A stretch of DNA of 64,000 nucleotides, taken from assembly GCA_905221605.1 (NCBI GenBank), contig CAJNDS010001224.1:1019556-1083555 (forward strand), read 5' to 3'. The stretch comes from Symbiodinium natans (Eukaryota; Sar; Dinophyceae; Suessiales; Symbiodiniaceae). The position numbers and the translations under genes are program-made. Shown piece by piece: positions 10,144-20,965 of this stretch (position 1 is its first letter; every line of letters starts with the position of its first letter). Under the pieces are notes generated by a model, which did no database searches, was not told where the DNA came from, and saw only the letters and a program-made list of their open reading frames with translations.

Positions 10144-10581
10144 AGGTCGTCTTCGGTGATTGTAGCCTTCTTTTGACGGGGGGTCGCCGCCAGAAAGCGG
10201 GGAAAGGTCGTTCTCCACGCAAGCCTTCGGGCTCGGACATGGCGATTACCTGCCTGCAGGACTCTGTTGTTAAGCCCCAGCCAGGACCGAGCATCCTCAA
10301 GAAAGCGACGACAGGAGGAAAGAAGGCGGAAGTCGAGAAGCCACAAGGAAGAGAGAGCGGTGATTGCCGGCATGCTTTGCTTGAGACTCCGTTTGCTTTC
10401 TTGTTGCGAGGGCTTAGAGCCGAAGTATCCCCGAAAGTGGTCCCTGAAGTTCCTCAAGAATGCACCGAAAACACCCCGATAGTGCCCGAGAACACCCTGA
10501 AAGTGCCCGAAATGCCCAAAGAAGTGCCCAAAGAACAGCCCAAACGAACCCCTCAACTCATTAGGAAGCCTGTTGAAAGGC

Positions 10582-10668
10582 CCGTGGCATGTTTTGCGGC
10601 ATGTTTATTGGCATGTTTTGTGGCATGTTTATTGGCGTGTGGTGCAGCATGTTTTTCGGCATGGTGTT
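10582..10668 (+). repeat. GGCATGTTT minisatellite inside copia A
   Basis: GGCATGTTT(T/A)(T/G)(T/C)G units repeat about seven times and encode alternating Cys/Ala/Leu residues in one frame. The same array is in element B at 42,681-42,766. Single GGCATGTTT motifs recur elsewhere in the element (about 12,797, 13,259 and the LTRs). Confidence 0.8.
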
Positions 10669-10797
10669 TTGTGCATGAGGGTTTTATTTTAGAGAACGGC
10701 GTCTATACGCCATGCATTTTGGAAAGCGCTTTTTCGGCGCACTCCCGTTTTGGACGGTTTGATCTCGAGACCGTGCCTGTTCCTGTAAGTGTTTTGA

Positions 10798-12648
10798 ATG
10801 GGTGCGCATCTTGCAATGGGGCCTCTCGGGGGGCAATCCAGCGCTCCAAGGCGCTTTGCGGAAAGCCCGACGCCAGCACGTTCTCCAACGGAAGAATTTT
10901 ACCAAGAAGAGATGCGCGAGGCCGAGAATCAGGCCGAAGAGGTGGAGCGGATGGCAGCTGCAGAGGAGGAACAAAGAAGGGCTTTAAATGCCCCATTGGT
11001 TGCTCATGTTGCCACCGACGACGAGCCTCGGAGCGAGGAGCCACCGGTAGTCCTCGATGCTCTTCAAGTTGCTCGTATGGTTCCAGACAACGAGGAAGAG
11101 GGCTTCGAGGAGGAAAGCGAATCGGATGCTTCTCCGTTGACGCTGGAGGAACAGAGGGCTTTGATGGACGAGGCCATCACAAGGGCACGACGAATGTTGT
11201 GCGATGTCTCTGTCTCTGTGGAGGCGGGGACGGAACCTCCTCCAAGTTTCAAGCCTCTGGAAACCGAGTCCTGGGGTACTTGGACCGCTGGGCCGACTCG
11301 AAAAGAGTTATTCCTGAAGTGGGAGGCCGCTGTCTACGCAGATGCTGGGCAGTACGATGTGTGGGAAAGTCACCACAGGATGGGCGAACCCATCCCTTTG
11401 TGTCGGGACTGCTTAGGGCACCCGATCAATATGCTCAGCAGGGTGGCCCACGACCCCGACTACCTTCCCAAGTACTGCACAGGTGGGGGTTTGCCTGCAA
11501 TGGACTTAGAGCCGGACCAAGTCGAGTGTGTCCCGGTTTGCCCTGGATACGTTTCGATGAATTCGTGCTCGTGGGCCCATGGAATTATACCCCCGGAACG
11601 GTGCTACATCCTACAGGAGCCCAAGGATCTGGAAAGATACTTTGGTCCAAAACGCTTCGCGGAGGTAGAAATCCTCACGACAGAGCTCTTGGATGCCCAT
11701 TACAAGATTTTGGACGACCTCAACGAGGCCGAAAGTCTTCGAGGATTCGGTGTAACGGAGGAGATGGTGAACAAGGCCCTCGAAGAGGTGTCTTCTTCAC
11801 TTACCAGTGGTGCCTCATTCCACCCTCATGTTCGGCCGAATTCCAATGTGCATACGCTCATTTACAAGTACCTACTTCGAGCAGCACGAGTGCTTCGTGT
11901 GCACAGCCTTCACAGCCATCAGTACTACGACATCGAGGCTACCCTCTTGGAGCCACCAGATGGAGTGCAAGGATGGCACGTGGATGTGTGTTGGGATCTT
12001 CTGGGTCGACAGCTTCGAAGCAGGGCCCTCGAATTCCACAAGATGGCAGAAGATCGTCGAGCAAAGCGTGCTCAACGTCCAAAGGCGCGACCTGCGCCAC
12101 CACAGCTCGAAGAAGATCCTACCTCGGAAGAGGAAGAGGACGTCGATTCGTCCATCCTCAAGGAATACACCGAGCTGGGGTGGTACGTGCAGAAGGTGCT
12201 CGAGGAAATTCGTGGTGGAAATTTGGCGCCATCTCCGAAAATCTACTTGGAAGGCCAAATGGTGAATGCCCCCTCGACTCATGGAGGTACACAGAGGCCG
12301 GCGGAACCACCTTCACCGGCAATGGTGCCACCGGAGCCGCCTTCACCATCAGGAGTTTTGGCTCCACCGGAACCACCATCACCCGCGGAATCCATGGCGC
12401 CACCTCTACCTCCACCAGTTCCTCGGTTCAAAATGCCTCAAAGGCCTCCACGTCCTTTGAGCGGAGAAGGGAACTATTCGGTGTGGGATCTCCTAAACAC
12501 ACCTGTGGAGCCTCCATCGCCAATGTCCCCGGTGCCCACGGAGGTATCGGATCGCGGTCGTTCCAGAAGCCCACGAAGGCTGCGACATTCGGATGTAGTA
12601 AGCGATGCAAGGGCCGCTATAAGCGAGGCCGAAGCCGCTCTTCGCTAA
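10798..12648 (+). CDS. copia A accessory ORF, unknown function
   Basis: A 616-residue open frame between protease and integrase. It opens with MGAHLAMGPLGGQ, then has RRFAESPTPARSPTEEFY, an acidic middle (E/D-rich, about residues 45-130), a globular part with IPLCRDCLGHPINMLSR and WAHGIIPPERC, a long Pro-rich region (about residues 500-570), and an RS-rich end (RGRSRSPRRLR). I do not recognise the family. A homologue in element B is only distantly similar although the DNA on both sides is nearly identical, so this ORF evolves or is exchanged separately. The RS tail hints at RNA binding or splicing-factor contact; that is inference. Confidence 0.6.
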   Translation: MGAHLAMGPLGGQSSAPRRFAESPTPARSPTEEFYQEEMREAENQAEEVERMAAAEEEQRRALNAPLVAHVATDDEPRSEEPPVVLDALQVARMVPDNEEEGFEEESESDASPLTLEEQRALMDEAITRARRMLCDVSVSVEAGTEPPPSFKPLETESWGTWTAGPTRKELFLKWEAAVYADAGQYDVWESHHRMGEPIPLCRDCLGHPINMLSRVAHDPDYLPKYCTGGGLPAMDLEPDQVECVPVCPGYVSMNSCSWAHGIIPPERCYILQEPKDLERYFGPKRFAEVEILTTELLDAHYKILDDLNEAESLRGFGVTEEMVNKALEEVSSSLTSGASFHPHVRPNSNVHTLIYKYLLRAARVLRVHSLHSHQYYDIEATLLEPPDGVQGWHVDVCWDLLGRQLRSRALEFHKMAEDRRAKRAQRPKARPAPPQLEEDPTSEEEEDVDSSILKEYTELGWYVQKVLEEIRGGNLAPSPKIYLEGQMVNAPSTHGGTQRPAEPPSPAMVPPEPPSPSGVLAPPEPPSPAESMAPPLPPPVPRFKMPQRPPRPLSGEGNYSVWDLLNTPVEPPSPMSPVPTEVSDRGRSRSPRRLRHSDVVSDARAAISEAEAALR

Positions 12649-12986
12649 AAGCGAAAATGAGGCAATGCTCTTCCGTTGCGCCGCATCGTTGTTTTGCGCC
12701 CCGACAAGCAAAAAGAGAACCGACTCGGAGACACGAGCAAGTAGGTCATTTTGAGTGGCATGAAACTTTGACATGTTGTGGCTTGAGCTTGGCATGTTTG
12801 ACTTGTTGTGGCAGGGAAACATTTTGGCTTGGAAACACTAGCCTTGAGGCCCCAGGAGTTAAAAGGCATCTAGTGGTAGGACCTCTAGGAGAAATTGGAG
12901 GTTCAAAGCCCCGAGTAAAAAGAACCCCTTTCCTCCTTCACGCCAGGCGGTCCGCTAAAATTCCAGGATTAGTCATCGACGTCGCG

Positions 12987-13679
12987 ATGGTGTTCCTCAT
13001 CCTGATCTTCAGTGCCTTGGTTGGGGTCGTTGTTTCGGGTCTTTGGAAATTGCTCGAAGAGTGTTTTCAGAGAGGCTCCAAGAGAGCACCTGAGATGAGT
13101 AAAATAAAGCCCCGAAAAGGAGGATGTTGGATTCGTATTCGCACCCGAAAATGCTTCAAGCGTGTTTGCGTAGAACGGATCTTGTTGGTTGGTAGAAAAA
13201 GCCCAAAAGCCCCAACTAAGGGAAAGCCCAAAACCTTAAAGTTGTTGGCTTGTGTGCGGCATGTTTGGCATGTTTTGGCATGGTGTCTTGACGTGGCATG
13301 CTGTGTGTTGAAGGGAAATGATGAGAAAGTGCCGGAAGGAGGCTTAAAGCAGCCATTGACTGGGCATCTGCGGATGCTCAGAGGGCTGCCCCTTCCAGGA
13401 AGTGGCACAGGCTCTGATCCCTTGATCTTGGATCGTGATGATGTTGAACCGTCGTCTTCGTTAAACCAACCGAATCGTTCCCCACAAAACCCGGAACAAC
13501 CTCCTGAAGCCCCAATTCCACAAGGAGAGGAGATTGAAGAAAGGATCCCGTTGCGTAGCCACGCACTCCAGGTACATCGATCCCGAGGTCATTTTCCCTA
13601 TGATGTAAACTGCGAAAGCTGCTGCTCTAGCAAAGGCAAAGTCCCAGCCAGGAGACTGAAGAGGCAGCTACAGAAGTAG
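12987..13679 (+). pseudogene. copia A pol N-terminal part with membrane segment and zinc motif, nonsense-terminated
   Basis: From an ATG at 12,987 the frame encodes a hydrophobic stretch (MVFLILIFSALVGVVVSGLW), a Lys/Arg-rich region, and the integrase zinc-binding start with HRSRGHFPYDVNCESC (H-x4-H...C-x2-C type). Translation ends at TAG 13,677-13,679, where element B has GAG, so the integrase is cut off in this copy. The frame is open upstream to 10,122, but that part is out of frame with the accessory ORF and is probably not coding. Confidence 0.7.
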
Positions 13680-15749
13680 AATCAAACCATTGGGGTCGAT
13701 TTCTATTACTTTGGGAAACTGAGGGTTCTTCTTCTTGTACATGTTGCGTCCCGGTACTCAATGTCTATCCCCGCCATGGAACTACACGACCCGAACTTGT
13801 TATTCAATATCGATCGGTTTATCCGCGAAATTGGATTGCACCAAAAGACCTTAACGTTTCGGTGCGACAACGAACAGGGTCTGATATCCATGTGCGAGAG
13901 GGTCGCGGCGCAGAGGCGCGAGAACCCTACGATGGTAGATGTTGTGCCAGGATACCGTCCGCAGTCTAAAGGTGCTGTGGAAAGGCAGGTCTCTGCAATG
14001 AAGCAGGGATTTTGGTCGATATGGCTCGACCTAGAGGCGGAAGTAAAGCGTCGACGACCTGCTGAAGAAGGTGGTGCCGCTTGGCAGTTACCTTTAGGTG
14101 GAATGTTGTGGCAGACTTGTTTGCTGTATGCTGCACGCAGTTTCAACTTGTGGAGCTTTGACAGCAACAACAGTACCACGGCAATAGACAGGTTGCACGA
14201 GGAAATAGTCCAAAGGACTAGGACGCTTCCCTTCGGCTGTTCTGCGCAGGCTAAAGTTGGCGGTTCCAAACGACATCTAGAAAAATTCCGGGGAGCCAAG
14301 ACGGTTCGAGTGAGCTATCTGGGCCCCGTCCATCCTAGAGGTGGAGGTGTGTATGGAACTGTCATTGGAGGAGATGGAGAGATTGAGGTCTTTCCAGCGT
14401 GTCGTGGGATCTTTGAACGGGACGAACCCACGTACGACAGCCCAACGTTGGAGCTGTTAGCTAAAGCTAATCCTCTTGTGCTTGATACGCAGGACCCCGA
14501 AAAGCCTTTGCTGTTTGAACCGCCTGCAGAACCCATTGTTCCAAAAGAAGAAGAAATTGAAGCCCCAGAGGATGAAGAAATGCTTCCTGATTATGTCCCG
14601 GATTACGAGCCCACAGAAGTGGGATCTGAAGGTCATGAGGGGGTAGTAGGTGGCGATCTTCCTGAACCTGACATGGAGGACATGGAGATTGATTGGTTGA
14701 CGGATCATTATCTTCAGAAGTTAGGTGAAGGACCTGACTGCCGCGCTGTGAGCAATCAAGCGGCGTCTTCCTTTGAGCTGAAGTTTGGAGGGAGTAGAAT
14801 CTGTTGTCAGGTCCCCCAACAAGCTGTGTCAGAGACCTCTGGTGAGCTGTTAGATCCCAAACTCCTCTATCTTTCCATGAAACTGGAACTAGAAGAATTG
14901 GAGTCTTTCAACGTAGGAGAAGTGGTGAGCGAGCGAGAAGCGTACAGACTTGCTAAGGAGAGCGGAAGAAGAGTTCTTTCGAGCCGTTGGGTCAATACGG
15001 TTAAGAAGCCTGGTCTTTACCGCTCTAGACTTGTTGTCCGCGATTTTGCCGCTATGGGCGGCACAACGCTCGCTGAGGGGATCTATTCTCCTACCACCAG
15101 CCTGGAAGGGCTGCGGCTCCTACTTTCTGTTCTGTGTAGAAAAGGGTCTGTGCTGTCCTGTGACGTGTCGGTAGCGTTTATGCACGCCGCTATTGCGCGG
15201 CCGGAGTTTGTGCAGCTTCCGAGTAACATAGGAAACGCAAAGACTGGCGAGAAGGTCTTCCTGAAACTGTTTCGTGCCATGAACGGGCTTCGAAGTGCCC
15301 CGCTTTCTTGGTACAAGGAGCTGTCGGCGTACTTGGGAAACCAAGGATTCCAGCAGATCTTGGACCCTACAATCTTCCGCAAGAAAACCAAGAATGGTTT
15401 GGTGATTGTCCTCTTTTATGTTGACGATCTGTTGATTTGGGCCGAGAACACCGCCGAAGCTCGAAAGGTGTATGAAGACCTGAAGAAACACTACAAGCTT
15501 AAGCTAACAGGTGAGCTCTTGGAAGGAAAACCAGGTGAGGTGTCTTTCTTGGGACGTAGGATCTTCCGGAAGAAGACCGGAGAGCCCTGCGTATACTTTG
15601 GCTTGGACGCTAAGTACTTGAGGTCTTGCTGTGAGGAGTACGGAATCACTAAGGTGGCGCCGAAGCTTCCACCATTAGAGCGGCGATGCCGACCTCATCA
15701 AGAAAGGACAGGACGCACCTCTTACGCCAGAGGCGCACGAGCGCTATAG
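13680..15749 (+). pseudogene. copia A integrase core and reverse transcriptase
   Basis: Continuation of pol after the nonsense codon. The integrase core has VDFYYF (first Asp, about 13,695), RCDNEQG (second Asp) and SKGAVERQ (Glu), the DDE triad. The reverse transcriptase follows with LSCDVSVAFMHA (motif A) and FYVDDLLIWA (motif C, YVDD). The reverse transcriptase end is lost to a two-base deletion near 15,685 (GGCGATGCC where B has GGCGGTATGCC). The first ATG after the nonsense codon is at 13,761. The linker between integrase and reverse transcriptase is acidic. Confidence 0.9.
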
Positions 15750-15756
15750 GCGTACC

Positions 15757-17256
15757 TTGGGACGCCTAGCCTGGGCGTCGCTTTCAAGACCTGATTTGCA
15801 GTATGTATGCGGTTTTCTAGGAAGACACCAGTCAGCCCCCAATGAAGCAGCCGAAGCTTGTATGAGGGATGTTCTGAGGTGGGTGTCTGGTTTACCGCAT
15901 AAGGTCCAAGTGTTCCCCTCACGTAGAGAGCTCTTAGCCCCTGATGAGGACCGAGAGTCAGTGTCGTGTTTTGTTGACGCGTCTTGGGGTTTGAACTCTG
16001 TGAGTGGTGGAATTGTGACCTGGAACAACTGTTGCTTGAAGACGTTCAGTAGGAAACAGACGACCGTAGCTCTGTCATCGGCAGAAGCCGAGCTAGCAGC
16101 ACTGACTGAAATCGCCAGAGAGGGATTGTATATATCTTTGTTGGTGCAGACGATGGCGGAGGGGATGCCTTCTGATTCGGAGGAAGGCCGATATCAGTTG
16201 CACGCGTACGGGGACTCTGAAAGCGCCCTGTCCATAGCGCAAATGAGTACCCTCCTTAGGAAAGTCCGCCACATAGAGTTGAGAGCTGCTTTTCTCCAAC
16301 AACTAGTCGCCAAGGAAAGATTGACGCTGGAGTATATACCGGGGAAACTCAACCCCGCAGATGCTCTAACGAAGTCCCCAACTGCGGAGAATTTGGTCAG
16401 TCTTTGTGAGGCAGCTGGCCTCATTACCGAGCCAGAATCGTGGTCGTCGATCTCCGAAGAAAACGTCGAAGAAGTAAGAAATGAGCCCAATATCACTGAG
16501 GAAGTATCTTCGAACGCAGTAAGGTCCTCTCCGCTGGAGGTTCCGAGCTCTTGGATGGAAGCCGCGACGGCAGTGGCTAGAGGGACAGTGTCGCTCGTCG
16601 TTCTGGAGCTTTGCTGCGAAGAGTCGAGTGCTATAGCGAGAGCGTGTGCTCGAGAGAAAGGCATAGCGTACTTCGGAGTGACTCGGGAAATCAATCTTCT
16701 GAGTAGGAACACCTTTCTTGTTCTTGAAGAGATCTTAAGAGTCCTGAAGCAGGGAAAGGTCCGTGTCTTTGCGCATTTGTCTACGCTCTGCAGCTCAGGC
16801 TGCCCCTTGAGGTACCTGCGTTTCCGCAAGCGACGAGGTTTGGAACTTTGGCGGAAGACGCTAAAGATTCACAAGAGTTGCTGGAGACTTATAGGGAAGC
16901 TCTTCGGCCCCTATTCCTCGAACGAGGGTTTGCTGTTAACCCACGAATGGCCTGAAAGGTCCTCTTTGTGGAAGGAAACGGTATTTCTAGAAGTCTCTAA
17001 AAGCATTGGTCTGACGCAAGGATGTCTAGTAGATAGGTGCTGCTTCGAGAAGAAAGAGAAGACTTGGAAGAGATGGTGGTTCGCTTCTAATAGTGCTGCC
17101 TGCGTGTGGGAACTGTCTTCGTACGTTTGCGCAGGAAACCACGAACACTCGAAGAGTGCGTCTCTGAAGGAGTCTGGGACCTACCCGGAAGAGCTTGGAA
17201 AGGCTCTTGTCAGGATTGGAAAGAAGATCCTGAAGCAGGAGGAAAGAAAGGACTGA
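15757..17256 (+). CDS. copia A RNase H and methyltransferase-like tail
   Basis: About 500 residues starting in the connection domain. RNase H residues are seen in CFVDASWG, SSAEAELAAL, YGDSESA and NPADALTK (D-E-D-D), the copia arrangement. After RNase H comes a domain of about 190 residues with VVLELCCEESSAIARA, HLSTLCSSGCPLR, THEWPERSSLW and LVDRCCFE. Their order and spacing resemble motifs I, IV, VI and VIII of C5-cytosine methyltransferases (a Cys in the motif-IV position). Capture of cytosine methyltransferases by retrotransposons has been reported for dinoflagellates. Activity cannot be judged. Stop TGA at 17,254. Confidence 0.8.
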   Translation: MGRLAWASLSRPDLQYVCGFLGRHQSAPNEAAEACMRDVLRWVSGLPHKVQVFPSRRELLAPDEDRESVSCFVDASWGLNSVSGGIVTWNNCCLKTFSRKQTTVALSSAEAELAALTEIAREGLYISLLVQTMAEGMPSDSEEGRYQLHAYGDSESALSIAQMSTLLRKVRHIELRAAFLQQLVAKERLTLEYIPGKLNPADALTKSPTAENLVSLCEAAGLITEPESWSSISEENVEEVRNEPNITEEVSSNAVRSSPLEVPSSWMEAATAVARGTVSLVVLELCCEESSAIARACAREKGIAYFGVTREINLLSRNTFLVLEEILRVLKQGKVRVFAHLSTLCSSGCPLRYLRFRKRRGLELWRKTLKIHKSCWRLIGKLFGPYSSNEGLLLTHEWPERSSLWKETVFLEVSKSIGLTQGCLVDRCCFEKKEKTWKRWWFASNSAACVWELSSYVCAGNHEHSKSASLKESGTYPEELGKALVRIGKKILKQEERKD

Positions 17257-17281
17257 AGGGAACTACCCCAGGACCATCTGT

Positions 17282-17292
17282 GCATGAGGGGG
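17282..17292 (+). other. polypurine tract of copia A
   Basis: GCATGAGGGGG directly upstream of the 3' LTR start TGTG, the expected position for plus-strand priming. Element B has GCATGAGGGGGGG at 49,177-49,189. Confidence 0.75.
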
Positions 17293-17308
17293 TGTGTAAA
17301 ATTCACCT
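17293..17308 (+). repeat. 3' LTR of copia A, first 16 bases
   Basis: TGTGTAAAATTCACCT equals the LTR start. The rest of the LTR resumes at 29,791. GTAAAATTCACCT (17,296-17,308) is the first of five identical junction copies (others at 17,925, 19,153, 21,285 and 29,778). Confidence 0.9.
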
Positions 17309-17924
17309 CAGGTGAGATGACGAGAAAGTGCAGAATGGCCTCAATCAATATGGAACGGTCTATGTATGGGGATTGACCACCCCGCCGGTAGAGGGATAGC
17401 GGCCTCTGAGAATCGGAGGGCATGGATCACCTCCCGGCAAAAGCCACAGGAAGTATGCCCTGTGCATGCAAGAGGCAGCCACCGTAACCAGAGTCCATGA
17501 AGCCTTGGGCCATGACCTGGTTTGAAGACATGTCCGGCCTCACTACGGTTGAGGGGTGGATGGAAGCACTCAGGACATGCAATGAGGCTCGTAGAACGAG
17601 CATCGGGTCTAAAGGAATGACCTCCATTCGGTGAGGGATAGCGGCCTCCACGAACGAGGGCATGGATCGCCTCCCGAATAGACAACACAGAGAATGTGCA
17701 AGCATACAGGCAATTTGCCTTGGCCAAAGTCTTCAAGCCAATGGCAACGACTTGGTCAAAAGGACATTCCGGCCTCACTTCGGTTGAGGGTAGCGGTACG
17801 TCAAAACCGAGGACAAGGAATGAGAGGGGGAACTTACCGGCAGTTTCACCCCACAGTTTTAGTAAGTTTTGTTTCACTTGAACTCACAGCCCCTTCGGGT
17901 GGCTACGCCTCGCAGCGTGCAGAC
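17309..17924 (+). mobile_element. non-coding retroposed module A1
   Basis: 616 bp between two copies of GTAAAATTCACCT. It starts CAGGTGAGATGACG without a leader-like head, so it may be 5'-truncated. It holds two diverged copies of a 200-bp unit (17,387-17,586 and 17,630-17,823), each with AGGGATAGCGGCCTC and a CGGCCTCAC..CGGTTGAGGG hairpin. Its last 45 bases (CCCCTTCGGGTGGCTACGCC...GTGCAGAC) are the same as the end of module A3. No coding frame is supported and there is no poly(A) tail. Confidence 0.75.
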
Positions 17925-18592
17925 GTAAAATTCACCTCAGATCCATCCGTCGGAATATTTTCGCAGTTGTTCCGATGGACACCCTGCAGGACAGGTCGCC
18001 TCGATGCGGCTTTTGTTCAGCCTGACACCGGTTCGGCCCCTTTGCTCGGTCTGTGCAGCAGACCGCTGGACCGGGTTTTCGGGCTCAGGTGCTTGTGGGT
18101 CTTCCACAGGCCCAACACGGGGTTCTCGCAAACACAGCGCACGAAAGGATAACGTTAGAACCGCACCCTGAAGATCCTCACTGGTTGATGAGGGGAGGGA
18201 GGGCGCTGAGGGGACTGGAATGGACAGGGAGACGCCGGACGAGGTTCCGGTAGCTGAGAACAAGCGGGTCTCCCACCCGATTGAGGTTTTAGGGCTTGCC
18301 GCCACTCACCCAGTTTGGGGTTACCCGTGTTTGGCCTGTCGAGGATTTCCTTTGAGTTTCCTGCAGGGTGCTGTTGTTTCTCTCCGGGTGGTGCAAGCCC
18401 ATCTTGGAGGAAGCCTAGCGGCAGGCGTTGTTGTTAGGGACCAATGCTTGGCTGACGGACAGCCAGAGGCACCAGGTTGTGGAGGTTAAAGGCTGTGGCT
18501 CGGTGCCTGAAAGCCTGCCCAACTGAGCTGCCCAAATCAACCAAGCCCTCCCTGCGTGCAAGTGGTATGGGCTCCTTGGAGCCGCTGAGGTA

Positions 18593-18622
18593 AACCAGTT
18601 AGTAAGAGCGAGAAAGCTGGTT
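18593..18622 (+). other. constant-loop hairpin 1
   Basis: Arms AACCAG / CTGGTT are perfectly complementary around the loop TTAGTAAGAGCGAGAAAG. Confidence 0.8.
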
Positions 18623-18628
18623 CCCCTC

Positions 18629-18656
18629 CCTGGTGAGTAAGTGCGAGAAAGCCAGG
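18629..18656 (+). other. constant-loop hairpin 2
   Basis: Arms CCTGG / CCAGG around the loop TGAGTAAGTGCGAGAAAG. Confidence 0.8.
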
Positions 18657-18708
18657 TCAGCAAACGGGGCTAACAGGAGCTCTGTGCTGCTGCGGCACGA
18701 GTTCCTGG

Positions 18709-18742
18709 GGCCTAGGTTAGTAAGGGCGAGAAAGCCTAGGCC
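18709..18742 (+). other. constant-loop hairpin 3
   Basis: Arms GGCCTAGG / CCTAGGCC, eight perfect pairs, around the loop TTAGTAAGGGCGAGAAAG. Confidence 0.8.
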
Positions 18743-20741
18743 TGTGCCGGAGGTTGGCGACTTTGCCAGCCACTTGCGTTCAGTTTAGTACAGGCATTGC
18801 CCATGTATCGGTTCCAGACCTTCTGCCTTTTCTGTGTGAGCCGGAAGTGGGTGAGTTTCTCCCCTGTACTGGCAGGGCTGATAGGGTAGGCAGTACAGAC
18901 CAGGCAGTTCAACCTGCAGAACATTTTGCCTAGGGCTCTGTACAGTGCCAAACCAGTGAGTAGCCGTAGGCCGCCGAGCTTCTCGCGGATCTGGTTAGGC
19001 CCTTTTTCTTCTCTCGGTGCTCCCTGCACATAGTACGGCCGTGTCAAGCAGGCCAAGGACACCTCGAGAGTCCCTGTTCTCACGTTTCACCTTAACTTCC
19101 GGGACTTTGGTCCCGAAGAGCCTAATTGGCTAGCGACGTGGCCCGCTTTCGAGTAAAATTCACCTGGCTCAAGGTTTCGGCTCAACCCCGGTGGGGTGCT
19201 CAGGTAGAGAGCGTCTTTAGTGCCGTTGTGGCTGGCCCTGGGGCTTGTAACTAAGGGTAGGTTCCGTTTTGAGGCCCTGGCAAAACTGTGTTTGCTCGTA
19301 GGCCGGCTGACCGGCTAAGCTGTCATAGAGCGGCGGCCCGCCAACTGCTGCCGACGACGAAGGACGTTCGAGTGCACAGTTTTCGGCCTCGCTTCGCTAG
19401 AGGGAAGCTTTTCGTCCTCGCGTTGCTGAGGGAACCTTGTGGCCTACAGTCTGCTCTGGGTCACAGTGAGAGTTGCAGCCTCGCATTGCTTGAGGGGTGA
19501 CGCAAGCCTGTTGCTCACCAGAGATTCCTGCTGTCTCTGGGTGAGCAAAACCCACCGACCCTCATTTGGATTGAGGGCTGTGCTGAAGGTGAGTTTGGGT
19601 TCCTCGCTCACTTGTGTGGAAAACGAAGGTGAGACCGAAACACGGGGGAAAACGGCCAGGCACGCTGCAGACAGTGCAGGCCAACGTCGCACTGCAAGAG
19701 GCATCCTTGCAGTGGCGACAGGAGTGTCCCGAACAATTGCGGTGTGCTCGAGCCCAAGCTTGCAGGTTTTCGGGGATCTGCAAGCTGAGCACAACAGGAT
19801 TTTCTTCGCAGGTAGAATCAGGTAGAAAAGATTTGGCCCAACCCTGGTGGATCTGCCTGGACATAAATAACCAGAGGCATCAGTGTCGTAAAGCTCATTG
19901 ACTGGTGCTACTGAGAAACCGTTGCCAAGGAACTTGCAGTAGGACTGTGGTGCGGCGCAGTGCAAGTTGAAGAGCAGCTGGTGGTGGCTGCTCCCCGGAA
20001 AACCAATAGTCCAAGAAGCCTCCTTCGGCCTCGCTCCGTGCTGAGGGTTTGTAAGGGTTGGTATTGGCCGGAAAGGATTCAGATGGAGGTTACCCGATCT
20101 TCGCGCTTTTCCCATCTGAAGGCAACCAATGGTAATCAGCCTGCTGGACATGGCAGGCCTGCTTTTGTTTACATCCACGTCTCCTGCAAGGGCTGGGGTC
20201 TGTCCGTGCACACAGACAAGGCGGAACCTTGCAGATGTTTAGGTCCTCGCGGCACGGCCGCTGGAGGTTGTTTGAAGATGTTGGCTCTCACTATCTGGTG
20301 AGTGGTTTGTATGGGCACTTGCTGGGGCAAGGCGGCTCTGGCGTCTGAGGATGGTACATGTGCTGGCTGCTGAGTACGGGCCACCGAAAGAGACCTGTGG
20401 TAAGACAAGCGATGAAAGGAGCCGAACTCCTAAACTCTAGGACAGGCTAGCTCACGCGGACGCCACGCAGAGTATGTGTCACTATCTTCAGATGTTGGAG
20501 CCAAATTGCCTAGCCTTGTGACGTGAGATGTGGTGTTTGGATTCGGCCTCAAGCACTGGAAGGCCTACAACAACAAATCCGAATGAAAACTGTGGTCCTA
20601 AGACACGCGGTGCAGCTGCTTATACGTGGCACCGCGGGGGTCACATAGAGATAGAGGGCTTGCCAGCAAGGGAACTCTGTCTAGAGAGAGCCCTGGCTCA
20701 GTGAGGAGCTGAGGGCCTGGCTGCGCAGATGCAGCGGAATG

Positions 20742-20774
20742 GTTGTTCGGCCTCGCCTCCGCTGAGGGAACAAC
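20742..20774 (+). other. GGCCTC/GAGG hairpin
   Basis: Arms GTTGTTC / GAACAAC enclose a CCTC...GAGG core, the clearest member of the second hairpin family. Confidence 0.65.
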
Positions 20775-20797
20775 AGTCAATGCTTCTCTGCAGTGTC

Positions 20798-20831
20798 GGT
20801 CCGGGTTAGTAAGAGCGAGAACGCCGGGACC
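20798..20831 (+). other. constant-loop hairpin 4
   Basis: Arms GGTCCGG / CCGGGACC (one bulge) around GTTAGTAAGAGCGAGAACG. Confidence 0.65.
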
Positions 20832-20883
20832 TCGAGCTGCAGTTTTACCATGAAGCAACCGCGTGAGATGCATTATTGGTCAA

Positions 20884-20909
20884 CTGGTGAGTAAGAGCGA
20901 GAAAGCCAG
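20884..20909 (+). other. constant-loop hairpin 5
   Basis: Arms CTGG / CCAG around TGAGTAAGAGCGAGAAAG. Confidence 0.65.
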
Positions 20910-20941
20910 GGTGACGCTACTTTGGGGGAGGCTGCAAGGCA

Positions 20942-20965
20942 CGGTTAGTAAGTGCGAGAAAGCCG
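20942..20965 (+). other. constant-loop hairpin 6
   Basis: Arms CGG / CCG around TTAGTAAGTGCGAGAAAG. Confidence 0.55.

Larger units (their letters stand above)
17938..19152 (+). mobile_element. non-coding retroposed module A2
   Basis: 1,215 bp between GTAAAATTCACCT copies, starting CAGATCCATCCGTCGG. It carries three covarying hairpins (18,593, 18,629, 18,709) and ends with a GGGACTTTGGTCCC stem followed by TGGCCCGCTTTCGA. No supported protein. Confidence 0.7.

Noticed and set aside
10122-12980. One 1,185-residue gene in copia A from 10,122
   Set aside because: Its first two thirds lie out of frame with the accessory ORF (10,798-12,648), which has a homologue in element B; only the part from about 12,987 is supported.
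19166-19199. tRNA-derived head (T-arm-like GGTTTCGGCTCAACC) of modules A3 and B2
   Set aside because: No A/B box pair or cloverleaf is visible, and the spliced-leader match explains the start better.
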